In this document: positions 14,779 through 23,109 of the stretch, in pieces
Numbering within the stretch: the stretch's first letter is position 1
Layout: each line of letters begins with the position of its first letter
Source: Spirochaetales bacterium
GTDB lineage: Bacteria > Spirochaetota > Spirochaetia > DSM-2461
Direction of reading: 5' to 3'
DNA length: 64,000 nucleotides
NCBI GenBank assembly: GCA_028533045.1
Contig: JAQQAP010000008.1
Coordinates: 1 to 64,000, forward strand
Program-made: the position numbers and the translations under genes
The notes under the pieces: generated by a model
Database searches by the model: none
What the model was told of the DNA's origin: nothing
What the model saw: the letters and a program-made list of their open reading frames with translations, nothing else

Positions 14779-16230
14779 TTGAAACGTTTATTATGGCTCC
14801 CCCTATTTTTTTTATTAACACAGCTTTGCGCTCAGGACCTTGTTCTTTCGGCAAAGAAAGATTGGGCCTATTACGTGGAGATTCTGGAGTTGACTCTCCA
14901 GCTTCCGGGGGAAGAGAAGAGTCGAATAAGCGGGATAGAACTGGAAGTGGAAGGGGATCTTCACCTCTTCGATCAAAAAAGGGAAAGCAGCTATAGCTTT
15001 AATGTATCCGACAATGAAGGGGTAGATACGTCCAAGGAAATATTCCTGGTTATTCCCCTGTCCGAAGCCCCCCTTCAGGTTAAGGCGCGGGTCGACCTAA
15101 AAGACGGTGTCTCATTGTATAGCAATACCTTGGATCTTTCCGTCCTGCCCCATCCGATAAAAGAGAAGGATCTTTTTGTTTATGTTCACAACATGACCGA
15201 AGACTGGATTCCCGGACAGGCGGGTAACGTCCTGGTAGAGGTTTTTAGTATAGACCGATTCAAAGGGGAATCTTTGCCCTTTGAACTGTCGGGGAAGTCT
15301 CGGGTAAGAGCTTTGGAGGGATTGGATGAAGAGACAGTCTATCTGAATCAGCTTTATCACCGGATGGCCAGCTTTCCCTACCGGCTAATTTTTGATGAAC
15401 CCGGGGAATATACCCTTTTGCCGGACGAATTGGAGCTGCCCTTTCTCTCTAGCGAAGGTAACCAGCCCTATACCGCGTTGGTACCGGTGATACAAGATCC
15501 CTTGACCGTTTCTGTCTCCCCGGTGGGTGAGTCTCCCCTTTTAAGCTGGGAGGTTGAGGCTGAACCGGAGATCTGGAATAAGGGAGAAGAGGTTAAACTG
15601 ACTATTGAACTGACTTCTGACGGGGACCTATCATCCCTCTCTTCCCTGCTGCCTTATGGTGACTGGCCTGCTTTTCTTGAAGAAAGTGAAAATTTGACAG
15701 TCTATACCTGGGAACAAAACCGGGTATGGGAAAAGCGTAGCTTTGTATATAGGGGTACGGTGCCCGGTTCTATGGGAGTGAACCTTAAAAGTATAACCCT
15801 TCCCCCTGAAGCGGGAGGGGTCCCACTTACCATAGAATTAGGCCGTATGAAAGGGAATTTTCATCCCGCTGCGGTTGGTACTTTTTTCGGAGTGATGTTA
15901 TTAACAGCCATCGGCCTGGTTCTTTTTATCCTACTGACCATTCGGAAAAGCCGCAAAAACTATCCCGAGGGCCCTGAGAAAGCGAATCTTCAGGATATCT
16001 ACCTGTTTTCCGACGAATTTAAGTTGACTAACAGGGAGCGGGATGTTTTGAAAATCCTTGTGAACGGGAAATCGACTAAGGAGATTGCCGACGAGCTCTT
16101 TATCTCTCCCGATACGGCTAAAAAGCACATCAATAACATTATGAGCAAAACCGAAACCCACTCACGCCTGGAGATATATGTCCTGATGGATAAGTATGTA
16201 AAAAAGAGCGAAACCGGGGAAAATCTTTAA
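14779..16230 (+). CDS. Membrane-anchored LuxR-type regulator with a BatD-like extracytoplasmic domain
   Basis: 483 residues from TTG 14779, chosen because AGGAG lies 7 bases before it and the upstream ATG is inside the terminator. Order: signal peptide (to ~20), a ~340-residue beta-rich extracytoplasmic region resembling BatD-type Ig modules (the WNKGEEVKLTIEL strand pair is typical), one membrane helix (~370-390), then a cytosolic LuxR helix-turn-helix (LTNRERDVLKILVNGKSTKE followed by IADELFISPDTAKKHINNIM). This is a one-component membrane regulator that could sense an envelope signal and bind DNA directly. Targets unknown; the lipoprotein operon upstream is a natural candidate. Confidence 0.82.
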   Translation: MKRLLWLPLFFLLTQLCAQDLVLSAKKDWAYYVEILELTLQLPGEEKSRISGIELEVEGDLHLFDQKRESSYSFNVSDNEGVDTSKEIFLVIPLSEAPLQVKARVDLKDGVSLYSNTLDLSVLPHPIKEKDLFVYVHNMTEDWIPGQAGNVLVEVFSIDRFKGESLPFELSGKSRVRALEGLDEETVYLNQLYHRMASFPYRLIFDEPGEYTLLPDELELPFLSSEGNQPYTALVPVIQDPLTVSVSPVGESPLLSWEVEAEPEIWNKGEEVKLTIELTSDGDLSSLSSLLPYGDWPAFLEESENLTVYTWEQNRVWEKRSFVYRGTVPGSMGVNLKSITLPPEAGGVPLTIELGRMKGNFHPAAVGTFFGVMLLTAIGLVLFILLTIRKSRKNYPEGPEKANLQDIYLFSDEFKLTNRERDVLKILVNGKSTKEIADELFISPDTAKKHINNIMSKTETHSRLEIYVLMDKYVKKSETGENL

Positions 16231-16299
16231 TTCCTTCTTTTCTTACTATTTTCTCGCTTAAGTTTTAGGAATGCCCTGAAAAAGAAGGGAACATAGGGT

Positions 16300-16305
16300 T
16301 ATACT
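16300..16305 (+). promoter_or_regulatory. -10 hexamer of the alkaline phosphatase gene, leaderless layout
   Basis: TATACT six bases before the ATG at 16312; a weak -35 (CTGAAA) lies 18 bases upstream. No ribosome site. Confidence 0.45.
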
Positions 16306-16311
16306 TTTATT

Positions 16312-17595
16312 ATGGGACTCGCTAATTTCTCGAATAATGTAATTTTCTGCTTTCTTGTGTTTCTTTCCTGTTTTCTTAGGGGGAATTATTGTTATGGGGA
16401 AGAGAAGAGCCCCGATTGTATTATCATTATGATCTCCGACGGCTGCGGTTACGAGACCTTAAAGGCCGCCGATTTATTTGACGGAAAAAAGCAGGTCTAT
16501 GAGGAATGGGAGCATCAATGGGCCGTGAGTACCTACCCTTACGGCGGTTCCTATTCTTCCGATTTGGCCTGGACCGATTCTTCCTATCTTGATTCCGGTT
16601 ATACCGACTCTGCCGCCGCTGCCACAGCCCTTTCCACGGGTTCCAAGACCTCTTTGGGAACCATAGGTCGTGATTCTCTTCATCAATCGGACTATACCCA
16701 TCTTATGGAAAAGGCCAAGGCACAAGGATTTGCCACCGGTGTTGTTACTTCCGTCGAATGGAGCCATGCAACACCGGCGGGCTTTACGGCTCATAACAAT
16801 AGCCGCCAAAATTACCGGGAGATTGCCCGGGAGATTCTGGAGGGTGATACGGATGTTGTCATGGGCTGCGGCCATCCGGAATTCAATAATGAGGGAAAAG
16901 CCCGTTCTCCTCTGGGATTATTGGGGCACTACCGCTATGTGGGCGGTAAAAAAACATGGGACAGACTGAATTCTGCTTATGACGGGTATTATAATAACTG
17001 GAGTCTTATAGAGACTTTGAGCGATTTTAACACTCTGGCGGAGGGCTCAGGACCGTACCCGGAAAAAGTTTTGGCCATCCCTCAGGTTTATGAGACTCTT
17101 CAGTATAGAAGAAGAGGAGAGGCTTCCGGTGGGCTTAATCAGTCCGTTCCCAGCTTGGCGACCATGGCCAGGGGGGCCTTGAATGTCCTTTCTTCCCGGG
17201 ATTCCCGCTTTGTTTTGATGATAGAAGGGGGCGCTGTCGATTGGGCGGCCCATGATAATAAGGGCGACCGGCTTATAGAGGAGGAGAGGGCCTTTAATGA
17301 CGCTGTGGAAGAGGTTGTTTCATGGATAGAAGAGAGGTCCGGTTGGGATAATTCCCTGCTTATTGTGACGGCCGATCATGAGACGGGACATGTCGGCGGT
17401 ATTGGTCCGGAGGGTGAGCCGGGGGTGATTTTTAATTCAAAGAATCATACGAATCAGCTAGTTCCCCTATTTGCCCGTGGGGTGGGTGCCGAGGGGTTTA
17501 ATGATTATGTAGTAGGCCGGGATAAGGTAAGAGGGGCTTATATTGACAATACCGCCGTCGGGCAGTATTTGAGCTCTTTTCTTTCCGGGGAATAA
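16312..17595 (+). CDS. Alkaline phosphatase family protein (periplasmic)
   Basis: 427 residues with an N-terminal signal peptide. MISDGCGYET gives the first metal-binding Asp, TDSAAAATALSTGSKT carries the catalytic Ser (about residue 100), GGAVDWAAHDN and TADHETGHVGG supply the other Zn/Mg ligands, and a late H lies in the SKNHTNQ segment. This is the classic PhoA-type metal site. It should hydrolyse phosphate monoesters in the periplasm. No pho-box was identified. The hybrid kinase follows after 18 bases, so co-transcription is possible. Confidence 0.9.
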   Translation: MGLANFSNNVIFCFLVFLSCFLRGNYCYGEEKSPDCIIIMISDGCGYETLKAADLFDGKKQVYEEWEHQWAVSTYPYGGSYSSDLAWTDSSYLDSGYTDSAAAATALSTGSKTSLGTIGRDSLHQSDYTHLMEKAKAQGFATGVVTSVEWSHATPAGFTAHNNSRQNYREIAREILEGDTDVVMGCGHPEFNNEGKARSPLGLLGHYRYVGGKKTWDRLNSAYDGYYNNWSLIETLSDFNTLAEGSGPYPEKVLAIPQVYETLQYRRRGEASGGLNQSVPSLATMARGALNVLSSRDSRFVLMIEGGAVDWAAHDNKGDRLIEEERAFNDAVEEVVSWIEERSGWDNSLLIVTADHETGHVGGIGPEGEPGVIFNSKNHTNQLVPLFARGVGAEGFNDYVVGRDKVRGAYIDNTAVGQYLSSFLSGE

Positions 17596-17613
17596 TATAC
17601 AAGGTGGCGGATA

Positions 17614-20283
17614 TTGGCTAATATTATTAATATGGGTAATAAATATAGGACAGGGGTCTTTGTTTTCTTCATCGGCTTTTTGTTATTTCTGAATCTTTCC
17701 TGCCGTCAAGGGGGGGAGCTGTCGGAAGAAAATACCGGAATTACCAATGAAGCCGTTTTATTGGAACCGAAGCGGGTACTCTTCATTAGTTCCTATTCGC
17801 CGGGGCTTTTTACCTTTGATTCCCAGATAAAGGGGATTCGGAGGTGTTTTAAGTATCTGCCAGTGCGTTTGGACGTGGACTTTATGGATACGAAGAACTT
17901 TCCCACCAAAGAAAGCCTGGATAACTTTAAAAGGAGTCTTAAATATAAGCTGGAGAACGGGGAAGCTTATGATGCGGTTATTGTGGGGGATGATAACGGT
18001 CTTGTTTACCTAATGGATCACAAGGAGGAGCTGTTTCCCAAGACGCCTCTCTTTTTTTTGGGGATCAACGATCTTAAAACGGCTTTGGAGAGTCAGATTG
18101 ATCCTATGGTAACCGGGGTGGTTGAGGCAAAGTCAGTCTATAAAACTCTTGAGATGTCTTACGGGCTTAATCCCAAGGCCCGGCGGGTTGTGTGTCTTAT
18201 AGATAATACGGTGAGCAGCCAGGCCGAATTCCGGGATCTCATGAGTTTTGCTCCTCAATTCCCCGATTTGGAATTTATTTCCCTTAACCTTTCCGAAGGA
18301 AGTCTGGATGAGTTTCTTGGTAAGGTGGCCGCCCTGGATGAAACGGATATTTTGCACTGGCTTTCTGCGGTTAGGGATGAATCGGGACGGGTTTTAAGTT
18401 ATGGGGAGATGCGTCGTTATTTGGTGGATGTGGTAAATTCCCCTCTTTACGGTCTTACCAGTTCCGGTATTGGCGAAGGGATTATGGGGGGCTGTGTTAT
18501 CCGCCATGAGGACCAGGGCTATGCGGCGGCGGATATGGTTATGCAGTATTTTACAGGTACCCCCGTGGCGGATATTCCCTTTTCCACGGAAAGTCCCAAT
18601 GCCTATATGGTAGACTACGAAATATTCAGCCGCTTCGGTTATTCTCTGGATGATTTGCCGCCCGATACGATTCTTGTTAATCGAACTTATACTTTTTGGG
18701 AGCTCCATGGTAAGAAGGTGCTTTTTGGGGTTTTTGTTTTTCTGTTGCAAGGTGTGATAATCTTTTATCTGGTTATTAATATTCGTAAAAGAAGGGAAAA
18801 TGAAGAGAAATTCCGCTCCTATATCGAATATGCGCCGGACGGGATTTTTGTTGTAGATGAAAAGGGTGTCATACTTGATGTAAATATTTCGGCCTGTCGT
18901 TTTTCTGAATTTAACCGGGAAGAGCTTATTGGTCAGCCTATAGGGTTTTTATTTCAAAGGGATGTGGCGGAACAGGCTGAAGCTATTATGAATGGTGTTT
19001 CCCGGGATGGTTATCTGGGGTATGAAATTTCTTATATGACTAAGTCGGGCCGGTTAAAATATGGCCGTATTGAGGCGGTAAAGCTCTCCCATAACAGGTA
19101 TTTGGGCTTTGCCAAGGATATTACCGATTGGAAGGAGTCGGAAGAAGAGAAGGTCCAACTGTCCAATCAGCTTCACCAGAGTCAAAAGATGGATGCGGTG
19201 GGCCAGTTGGCCGGAGGTGTGGCTCATGACTTTAATAATATACTGGGCGCCATTATGGGGGCGGCGGAGATTCTTAAATCTTCTCCCAAGGACAGGGAGG
19301 AAGAAAAAGAAACCTACCTGGATATGATTATCAAGGCTTCCAAAAGGGCTGCCGATTTGAATAAAAAATTGCTGGCCTTTAGCAGAAAGGGGAGCTTTAC
19401 CTCTTCCGACGTGAATATGAACGAAATTATTGATGATATTTTGGTCATTCTGAATCAGACTATAGATAAGAACATAGAGATAATAACCGAATGGGAAGCG
19501 CAGGCAGTTATGGTAACCGGAGACGATTCGGCTTTGCAAAGCTCTCTTTTAAACCTGTGTATTAATGCGGTCCAGGCCATGACCCATGGGGGATCTTTGA
19601 GTCTTGTTACCAGGAATGTGATCCTTGATGAAGATTACTGTTCTCGGAGCAGCTTTGATATTGAGCCCGGGCTGTATCTGGATATTGAAGTAAACGATAC
19701 GGGCAGAGGGATTCCCGATGACGTGCTGGATAAAATTTTTGAACCCTTTTTTACAACGAAAGAAGAAGGAACAGGCTTGGGACTCTCTGCGGTTTTCGGT
19801 ACGGTTCAGGACCATAGGGGAGCCGTTTTAGTTTCTAGCAAAGAGAGCCGGGGTTCCCTTTTTCATATGATTTTGCCCTGTTTCGAAGGGGAAGCTTACG
19901 AAGAGGGGCGTGTTGAGCCGGTAGTTCCCGCTTCGGGGGTCGTTCTCTTGGCCGATAAGGATGATATTTCCCGTATTATAGGGAAATCTACCCTGGAAGG
20001 GATGGGCTACACCGTACATTCCGCAGCAACCGGCCTCGAGGCTGTAGAGCTGTATCAGTATAATTATGAGAAAATAGATCTGGTAATTCTTGAGGGGGTT
20101 ATGCCCAGGATGAACGGCGAGGAAGTTCTAAAACTGATGAAGGAGACCAAGAGCAGCTGCCGGGTTATCATCTCCTGTCCCTTCGGAGGAGAGGAGAACC
20201 GAAGGGTTTGGGAAGCCAAAGGGGCGGTAGGTTTTGTGCGGAAACCTCTTAGGCGCAAAGAGCTGCTAAAGGTTTTGGGATGA
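17614..20283 (+). CDS. Hybrid sensor histidine kinase with ABC_sub_bind-like sensor, PAS and a degenerate receiver
   Basis: 889 residues from TTG 17614 (AAGGTGG 7 bases upstream). Order: signal/lipoprotein-like N-terminus (LNLSC), ABC_sub_bind-like periplasmic domain (~45-340), membrane helix (~370-392), PAS (~400-505), HisKA with His538 in GGVAHDFNN, HATPase (NDTGRGIPDD, TGLGLS), and a C-terminal receiver (~770-889). In the receiver the phospho-acceptor position is Glu827 (LVILEGVMPRMNG) in place of Asp, while the late Lys in VRKPL is kept. The receiver is therefore probably not phosphorylated in the normal way. The ligand is unknown. Confidence 0.9.
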   Translation: MANIINMGNKYRTGVFVFFIGFLLFLNLSCRQGGELSEENTGITNEAVLLEPKRVLFISSYSPGLFTFDSQIKGIRRCFKYLPVRLDVDFMDTKNFPTKESLDNFKRSLKYKLENGEAYDAVIVGDDNGLVYLMDHKEELFPKTPLFFLGINDLKTALESQIDPMVTGVVEAKSVYKTLEMSYGLNPKARRVVCLIDNTVSSQAEFRDLMSFAPQFPDLEFISLNLSEGSLDEFLGKVAALDETDILHWLSAVRDESGRVLSYGEMRRYLVDVVNSPLYGLTSSGIGEGIMGGCVIRHEDQGYAAADMVMQYFTGTPVADIPFSTESPNAYMVDYEIFSRFGYSLDDLPPDTILVNRTYTFWELHGKKVLFGVFVFLLQGVIIFYLVINIRKRRENEEKFRSYIEYAPDGIFVVDEKGVILDVNISACRFSEFNREELIGQPIGFLFQRDVAEQAEAIMNGVSRDGYLGYEISYMTKSGRLKYGRIEAVKLSHNRYLGFAKDITDWKESEEEKVQLSNQLHQSQKMDAVGQLAGGVAHDFNNILGAIMGAAEILKSSPKDREEEKETYLDMIIKASKRAADLNKKLLAFSRKGSFTSSDVNMNEIIDDILVILNQTIDKNIEIITEWEAQAVMVTGDDSALQSSLLNLCINAVQAMTHGGSLSLVTRNVILDEDYCSRSSFDIEPGLYLDIEVNDTGRGIPDDVLDKIFEPFFTTKEEGTGLGLSAVFGTVQDHRGAVLVSSKESRGSLFHMILPCFEGEAYEEGRVEPVVPASGVVLLADKDDISRIIGKSTLEGMGYTVHSAATGLEAVELYQYNYEKIDLVILEGVMPRMNGEEVLKLMKETKSSCRVIISCPFGGEENRRVWEAKGAVGFVRKPLRRKELLKVLG

Positions 20284-20285
20284 CC

Positions 20286-20675
20286 CTAATCCTCTTTTTC
20301 CTGGTTGGGCATATTGAATTTTCGGCTGTCGAAACGGTCGCCGCCCAGCCAGAGGTCAATCTTTATGCCGCTTCCCGTTCGGGTTACGTCGGCATGTTTC
20401 ATTTGCCAGCCCAGCAGGTTCAATCGTGATGAACCAAGAAGGTCGTGGCCGGTCATGGCGCCGTAGTAGCTGGCCAGTTCGGGCCGCTTGCGGCTGTTGA
20501 GGGCTTTTTCCATTTTTTTGATTTCCTGGTCCGAATGTTCGTTGTCATCTATGACGCAGAGGTGCATTCCGTCCTGTTCCTGGTGGAGGGAGATGACCAT
20601 GCGCATGGGGTCTTCCTCGAGTATGTAGCTGGATATTTCTCCAATGAGCTGGAGTATGAGATCTTTTCTTTTCAT
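20286..20675 (-). CDS. Conserved hypothetical protein, possibly a degenerate HATPase-like domain
   Basis: 129 residues, not confidently recognised. The arrangement VIDDNEHSDQEI, a helix, then GSSRLNLLGWQMKHADVTRT and SGIKIDLWLG recalls the second half of GHKL ATPases of the anti-sigma type, but the nucleotide-binding residues are not clearly present. It overlaps the start of its 5' neighbour's stop by one base (20675), so it is co-transcribed with the DUF1576 protein and may act with it. Confidence 0.6.
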   Translation of the reverse strand: MKRKDLILQLIGEISSYILEEDPMRMVISLHQEQDGMHLCVIDDNEHSDQEIKKMEKALNSRKRPELASYYGAMTGHDLLGSSRLNLLGWQMKHADVTRTGSGIKIDLWLGGDRFDSRKFNMPNQEKED

Positions 20676-21937
20676 TAGAATTCTTCCTTGTTGGTTTTAT
20701 GCCACTGAATGACAGAGATGAGGAGGGCTGCGGTGAGTCCTCCGGCGAATCCGTTGTTATAGAGGTTCATTCCTCCGAACCAGGCTCCTGTTTGCATTAC
20801 CATGAGCAGGTGGACCGCTCCGGCGGTTATGCCGACGGGTATGCCGAATTCTCCCGCCAGGGGAGCGAGGGTGGTGGAGAAGAAGAAGGCCAATATTGGG
20901 CCTGCTGCGCTGAGGGAGTTTCCCGTAAGCAGTGTGGCGGCCACAACTCCGGCCAGTATAGGCCAGGCATTCTTTATGTGTGTACCGAATGCACCGAAAC
21001 CCATGACCGTCATTATTCCCCCGATGACGGGGCCGTTAAAGGGGGCGCCCACAAAGTAGACGTAGGCCGAACCGAGTAGACCCAAAAGGCCGCTGTTTAT
21101 GAGGGCTGCCGGGAGGGAAGGGTAGTCGGTAAAGTCCGATGGCAGTCGTCCCGGAAGGGTAAGTAGCTCTTTGAAGTCGGGCCAGCACTCTTTTTTGCCT
21201 TTTGCGATACCCACTACGATGAGGAAGAGGGAGAGGCAGGGAATGAGCAGAGTAAGGAGAAGGGACGAACCGGTATACCACTCATAGGCCGTGGCGAATT
21301 CGTGGCCCAGTCCTTTTATGAGGGCGGCGGCAAAGAGGCCCAGAAAGCCGCAGGTGAGGCCCATGTTGTAAAGGTTGTATCCCTGGTGAAGGTGCAGCAT
21401 AGAGATGGCCGCCGAGGGAAGGAGGAAGCCGATTCCCACTCCGCCGGCTATTCCAAGGGCTATGGCCGCCGCAGGATTGATGGCCACTTCCCAGGCAATG
21501 GTACTTACGAGGGGGCCCAGGGCCGTTCCGAAGAGGGCGATAATGAGGTAGTCCTTAAAGGTCTTTCCCGCTACTTTGGCGGCAATGAAAACGCCCAGTA
21601 CGATGGGGAGGATATTGAGCGGTGTCTTTCCAAAGAGGCCGAATCCTACCATGGTAAAGATAGCCGCATAGGTGGGCCCCGAATGCTGGATGCCCGCCAG
21701 TTTAATCAGTGTAAGTCCTACCAAGCCCACGAGGGCCGCATTCAACATGGCTCCCCCCACACCGGCGATGGCCACATAGTCATTTATGAGACGGGCCGGG
21801 TGGGTCTGGATGTGCCAGAGTCCTTCCAGTGCGGTCCTAAGGCCCGAATGGAGGAAGGGGGAGATGAAAAAGGTTGTGAGTAAGACGGTTAGAGCAAAAA
21901 GGATGATATCCTTGTCTTTCATATCTTTTAATAACAT
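20675..21937 (-). CDS. DUF1576 family multi-pass membrane protein
   Basis: 420 residues with about ten to twelve hydrophobic segments arranged as two similar halves: AAIFTMVGFGLFGKTPLNILPIVLG in the first and IGGIMTVMGFGAFGTHIKNA-WPILAG in the second (each read as a short motif repeated about 240 residues apart). This fits DUF1576. Function is unknown; the internal repeat and glycine-rich helices suggest a transporter. A second ATG at 21922 is possible; neither start has a clear ribosome site. Confidence 0.8.
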   Translation of the reverse strand: MLLKDMKDKDIILFALTVLLTTFFISPFLHSGLRTALEGLWHIQTHPARLINDYVAIAGVGGAMLNAALVGLVGLTLIKLAGIQHSGPTYAAIFTMVGFGLFGKTPLNILPIVLGVFIAAKVAGKTFKDYLIIALFGTALGPLVSTIAWEVAINPAAAIALGIAGGVGIGFLLPSAAISMLHLHQGYNLYNMGLTCGFLGLFAAALIKGLGHEFATAYEWYTGSSLLLTLLIPCLSLFLIVVGIAKGKKECWPDFKELLTLPGRLPSDFTDYPSLPAALINSGLLGLLGSAYVYFVGAPFNGPVIGGIMTVMGFGAFGTHIKNAWPILAGVVAATLLTGNSLSAAGPILAFFFSTTLAPLAGEFGIPVGITAGAVHLLMVMQTGAWFGGMNLYNNGFAGGLTAALLISVIQWHKTNKEEF

Positions 21938-21993
21938 GGCTTAATTTTCACCGAATAATCCCTATGCGTCAAGTTAGATTTATAAAGTAAACG

Positions 21994-22022
21994 TTGCGCC
22001 CTCGTAAAAGCAGTGTTAGAAT
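21994..22022 (+). promoter_or_regulatory. Possible promoter of a small RNA
   Basis: TTGCGC (21994-21999), 17-base spacer, TAGAAT (22017-22022), reading away from the DUF1576 gene into a region with no ORF that ends in a good terminator. Confidence 0.4.
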
Positions 22023-22028
22023 AAACTT

Positions 22029-22099
22029 ACGTAAGATTATTAGCTCTTTATGACTAATATCTCCTGCCCCGTTACCCTTTGGGCCAACGGGGCTTTTTT
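22029..22099 (+). ncRNA. Candidate small RNA (about 70 nt)
   Basis: Lies between the predicted promoter and a strong terminator (22066-22099: GCCCCGTT stem, 12-base loop, AACGGGGC, six T). A first small hairpin TATTAG/CTAATA is visible at about 22039-22060. No plus-strand gene would otherwise use this terminator; the T-run is on the plus strand only, so it does not serve the minus-strand gene that ends here. Function unknown. Confidence 0.35.
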
Positions 22100-23099
22100 A
22101 GTTGGTCTTTATTTGAATCCCGGCGTAAAGGGCTAAGGTGTAGATATCTTCGTCACCGGAGAGGTCCAGATAGGGGCGTTCGTGTTCCAGGAAAAAGTCG
22201 GCAAAGAGTTTGGCGTCTTCCGAGAGATAGAGCTGGTTGGCCAGAACAAAGCGCTGGGTGAAGTATTCCCCATAGGCCGCGTCGGGCATGATGAGGGAGT
22301 AGCGCAGTCCGGGGATCCATTCCAGTTCAAAGAGTTCCTTTTTATAGGCTATGAGACCGTCGGCCCCAAAGAAGTAGCTCCTGTCCCCGTCCTCTGTAGG
22401 AAGGGTCATGTAGCTGATGGGGGAGGAGATGTTGGAGCCAGTGGCCAGTTCTACCGAGTAGAGCCAGGGGCCGGTGGTATCGGCGGCATGGAGGGTGAAG
22501 GCAAAGTGGTGGGAACTGTCTTCCGTATCGTCGTAGATTTTACGCCAGTTTCCCAAATAGAGGGCCGAAAGGCCGTAAAAGCTGTTCTTGCCAAAGGGGT
22601 GGAAAAAATAACTCCCGTTGAATTGAGGTTCGTAGGGGAATACATTGGAAACGCCTCCTTTGAAGTACCAGTCGTTTTTGTCATAGAGCTCCAGGCTCGT
22701 GTAGCGGGCCACATAACCCAGGTAGTCGTAGTATTCCGTTATGAGGCCTGTTTCGTTTATTATACGGTCAAAGGAGGAGTCGAACTCGTCCATGGTAAGG
22801 AAATTTTCCTTGTATCCCGCCCGGGCTCTGAGTTTATCTCCCAGTTTCATGGTGACCGTTATTTCATCCGGGTTTACTTCAAATTCGTCCATGTAGAGGG
22901 CTATATCGCTTGTCATGCCCTTTGCCAGGTCCAGTTCTACTCCCAGTTTTCCCTTGAGCATGAACCACTCCTCCCAATATTCGGCGGAGTTAAAGTACAT
23001 GGTCATGCTTCCGTTGATTTCGTGTTGTCCAAAGAGGGGAAGGCAGAAGAAAAGGGCCAGAAAAAAGGCGGCGGCTATTTTTGAGGGGGCGTGGGACAT
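22098..23099 (-). CDS. Predicted outer-membrane or periplasmic beta-rich protein
   Basis: 333 residues, not recognised by family. A signal peptide (to ~25, ending LFGQ) is followed by alternating aromatic/polar strands: YFNSAEYWEEWFMLKGKLG, LGYVARYTSLELY, LALYAGIQIKTN at the end. The pattern is that of a beta-barrel of about 14-16 strands. It follows the CotH-type gene after 10 bases and should be in the same transcript. Confidence 0.65.
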   Translation of the reverse strand: MSHAPSKIAAAFFLALFFCLPLFGQHEINGSMTMYFNSAEYWEEWFMLKGKLGVELDLAKGMTSDIALYMDEFEVNPDEITVTMKLGDKLRARAGYKENFLTMDEFDSSFDRIINETGLITEYYDYLGYVARYTSLELYDKNDWYFKGGVSNVFPYEPQFNGSYFFHPFGKNSFYGLSALYLGNWRKIYDDTEDSSHHFAFTLHAADTTGPWLYSVELATGSNISSPISYMTLPTEDGDRSYFFGADGLIAYKKELFELEWIPGLRYSLIMPDAAYGEYFTQRFVLANQLYLSEDAKLFADFFLEHERPYLDLSGDEDIYTLALYAGIQIKTN

Positions 23100-23109
23100 G
23101 GCGGTTCTC

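Noticed and set aside
22182-23084. 300-codon plus-strand frame opposite the barrel gene
   Set aside because: The minus-strand gene has a signal peptide and strand pattern; the plus frame is a V/G/F-rich shadow without a ribosome site.
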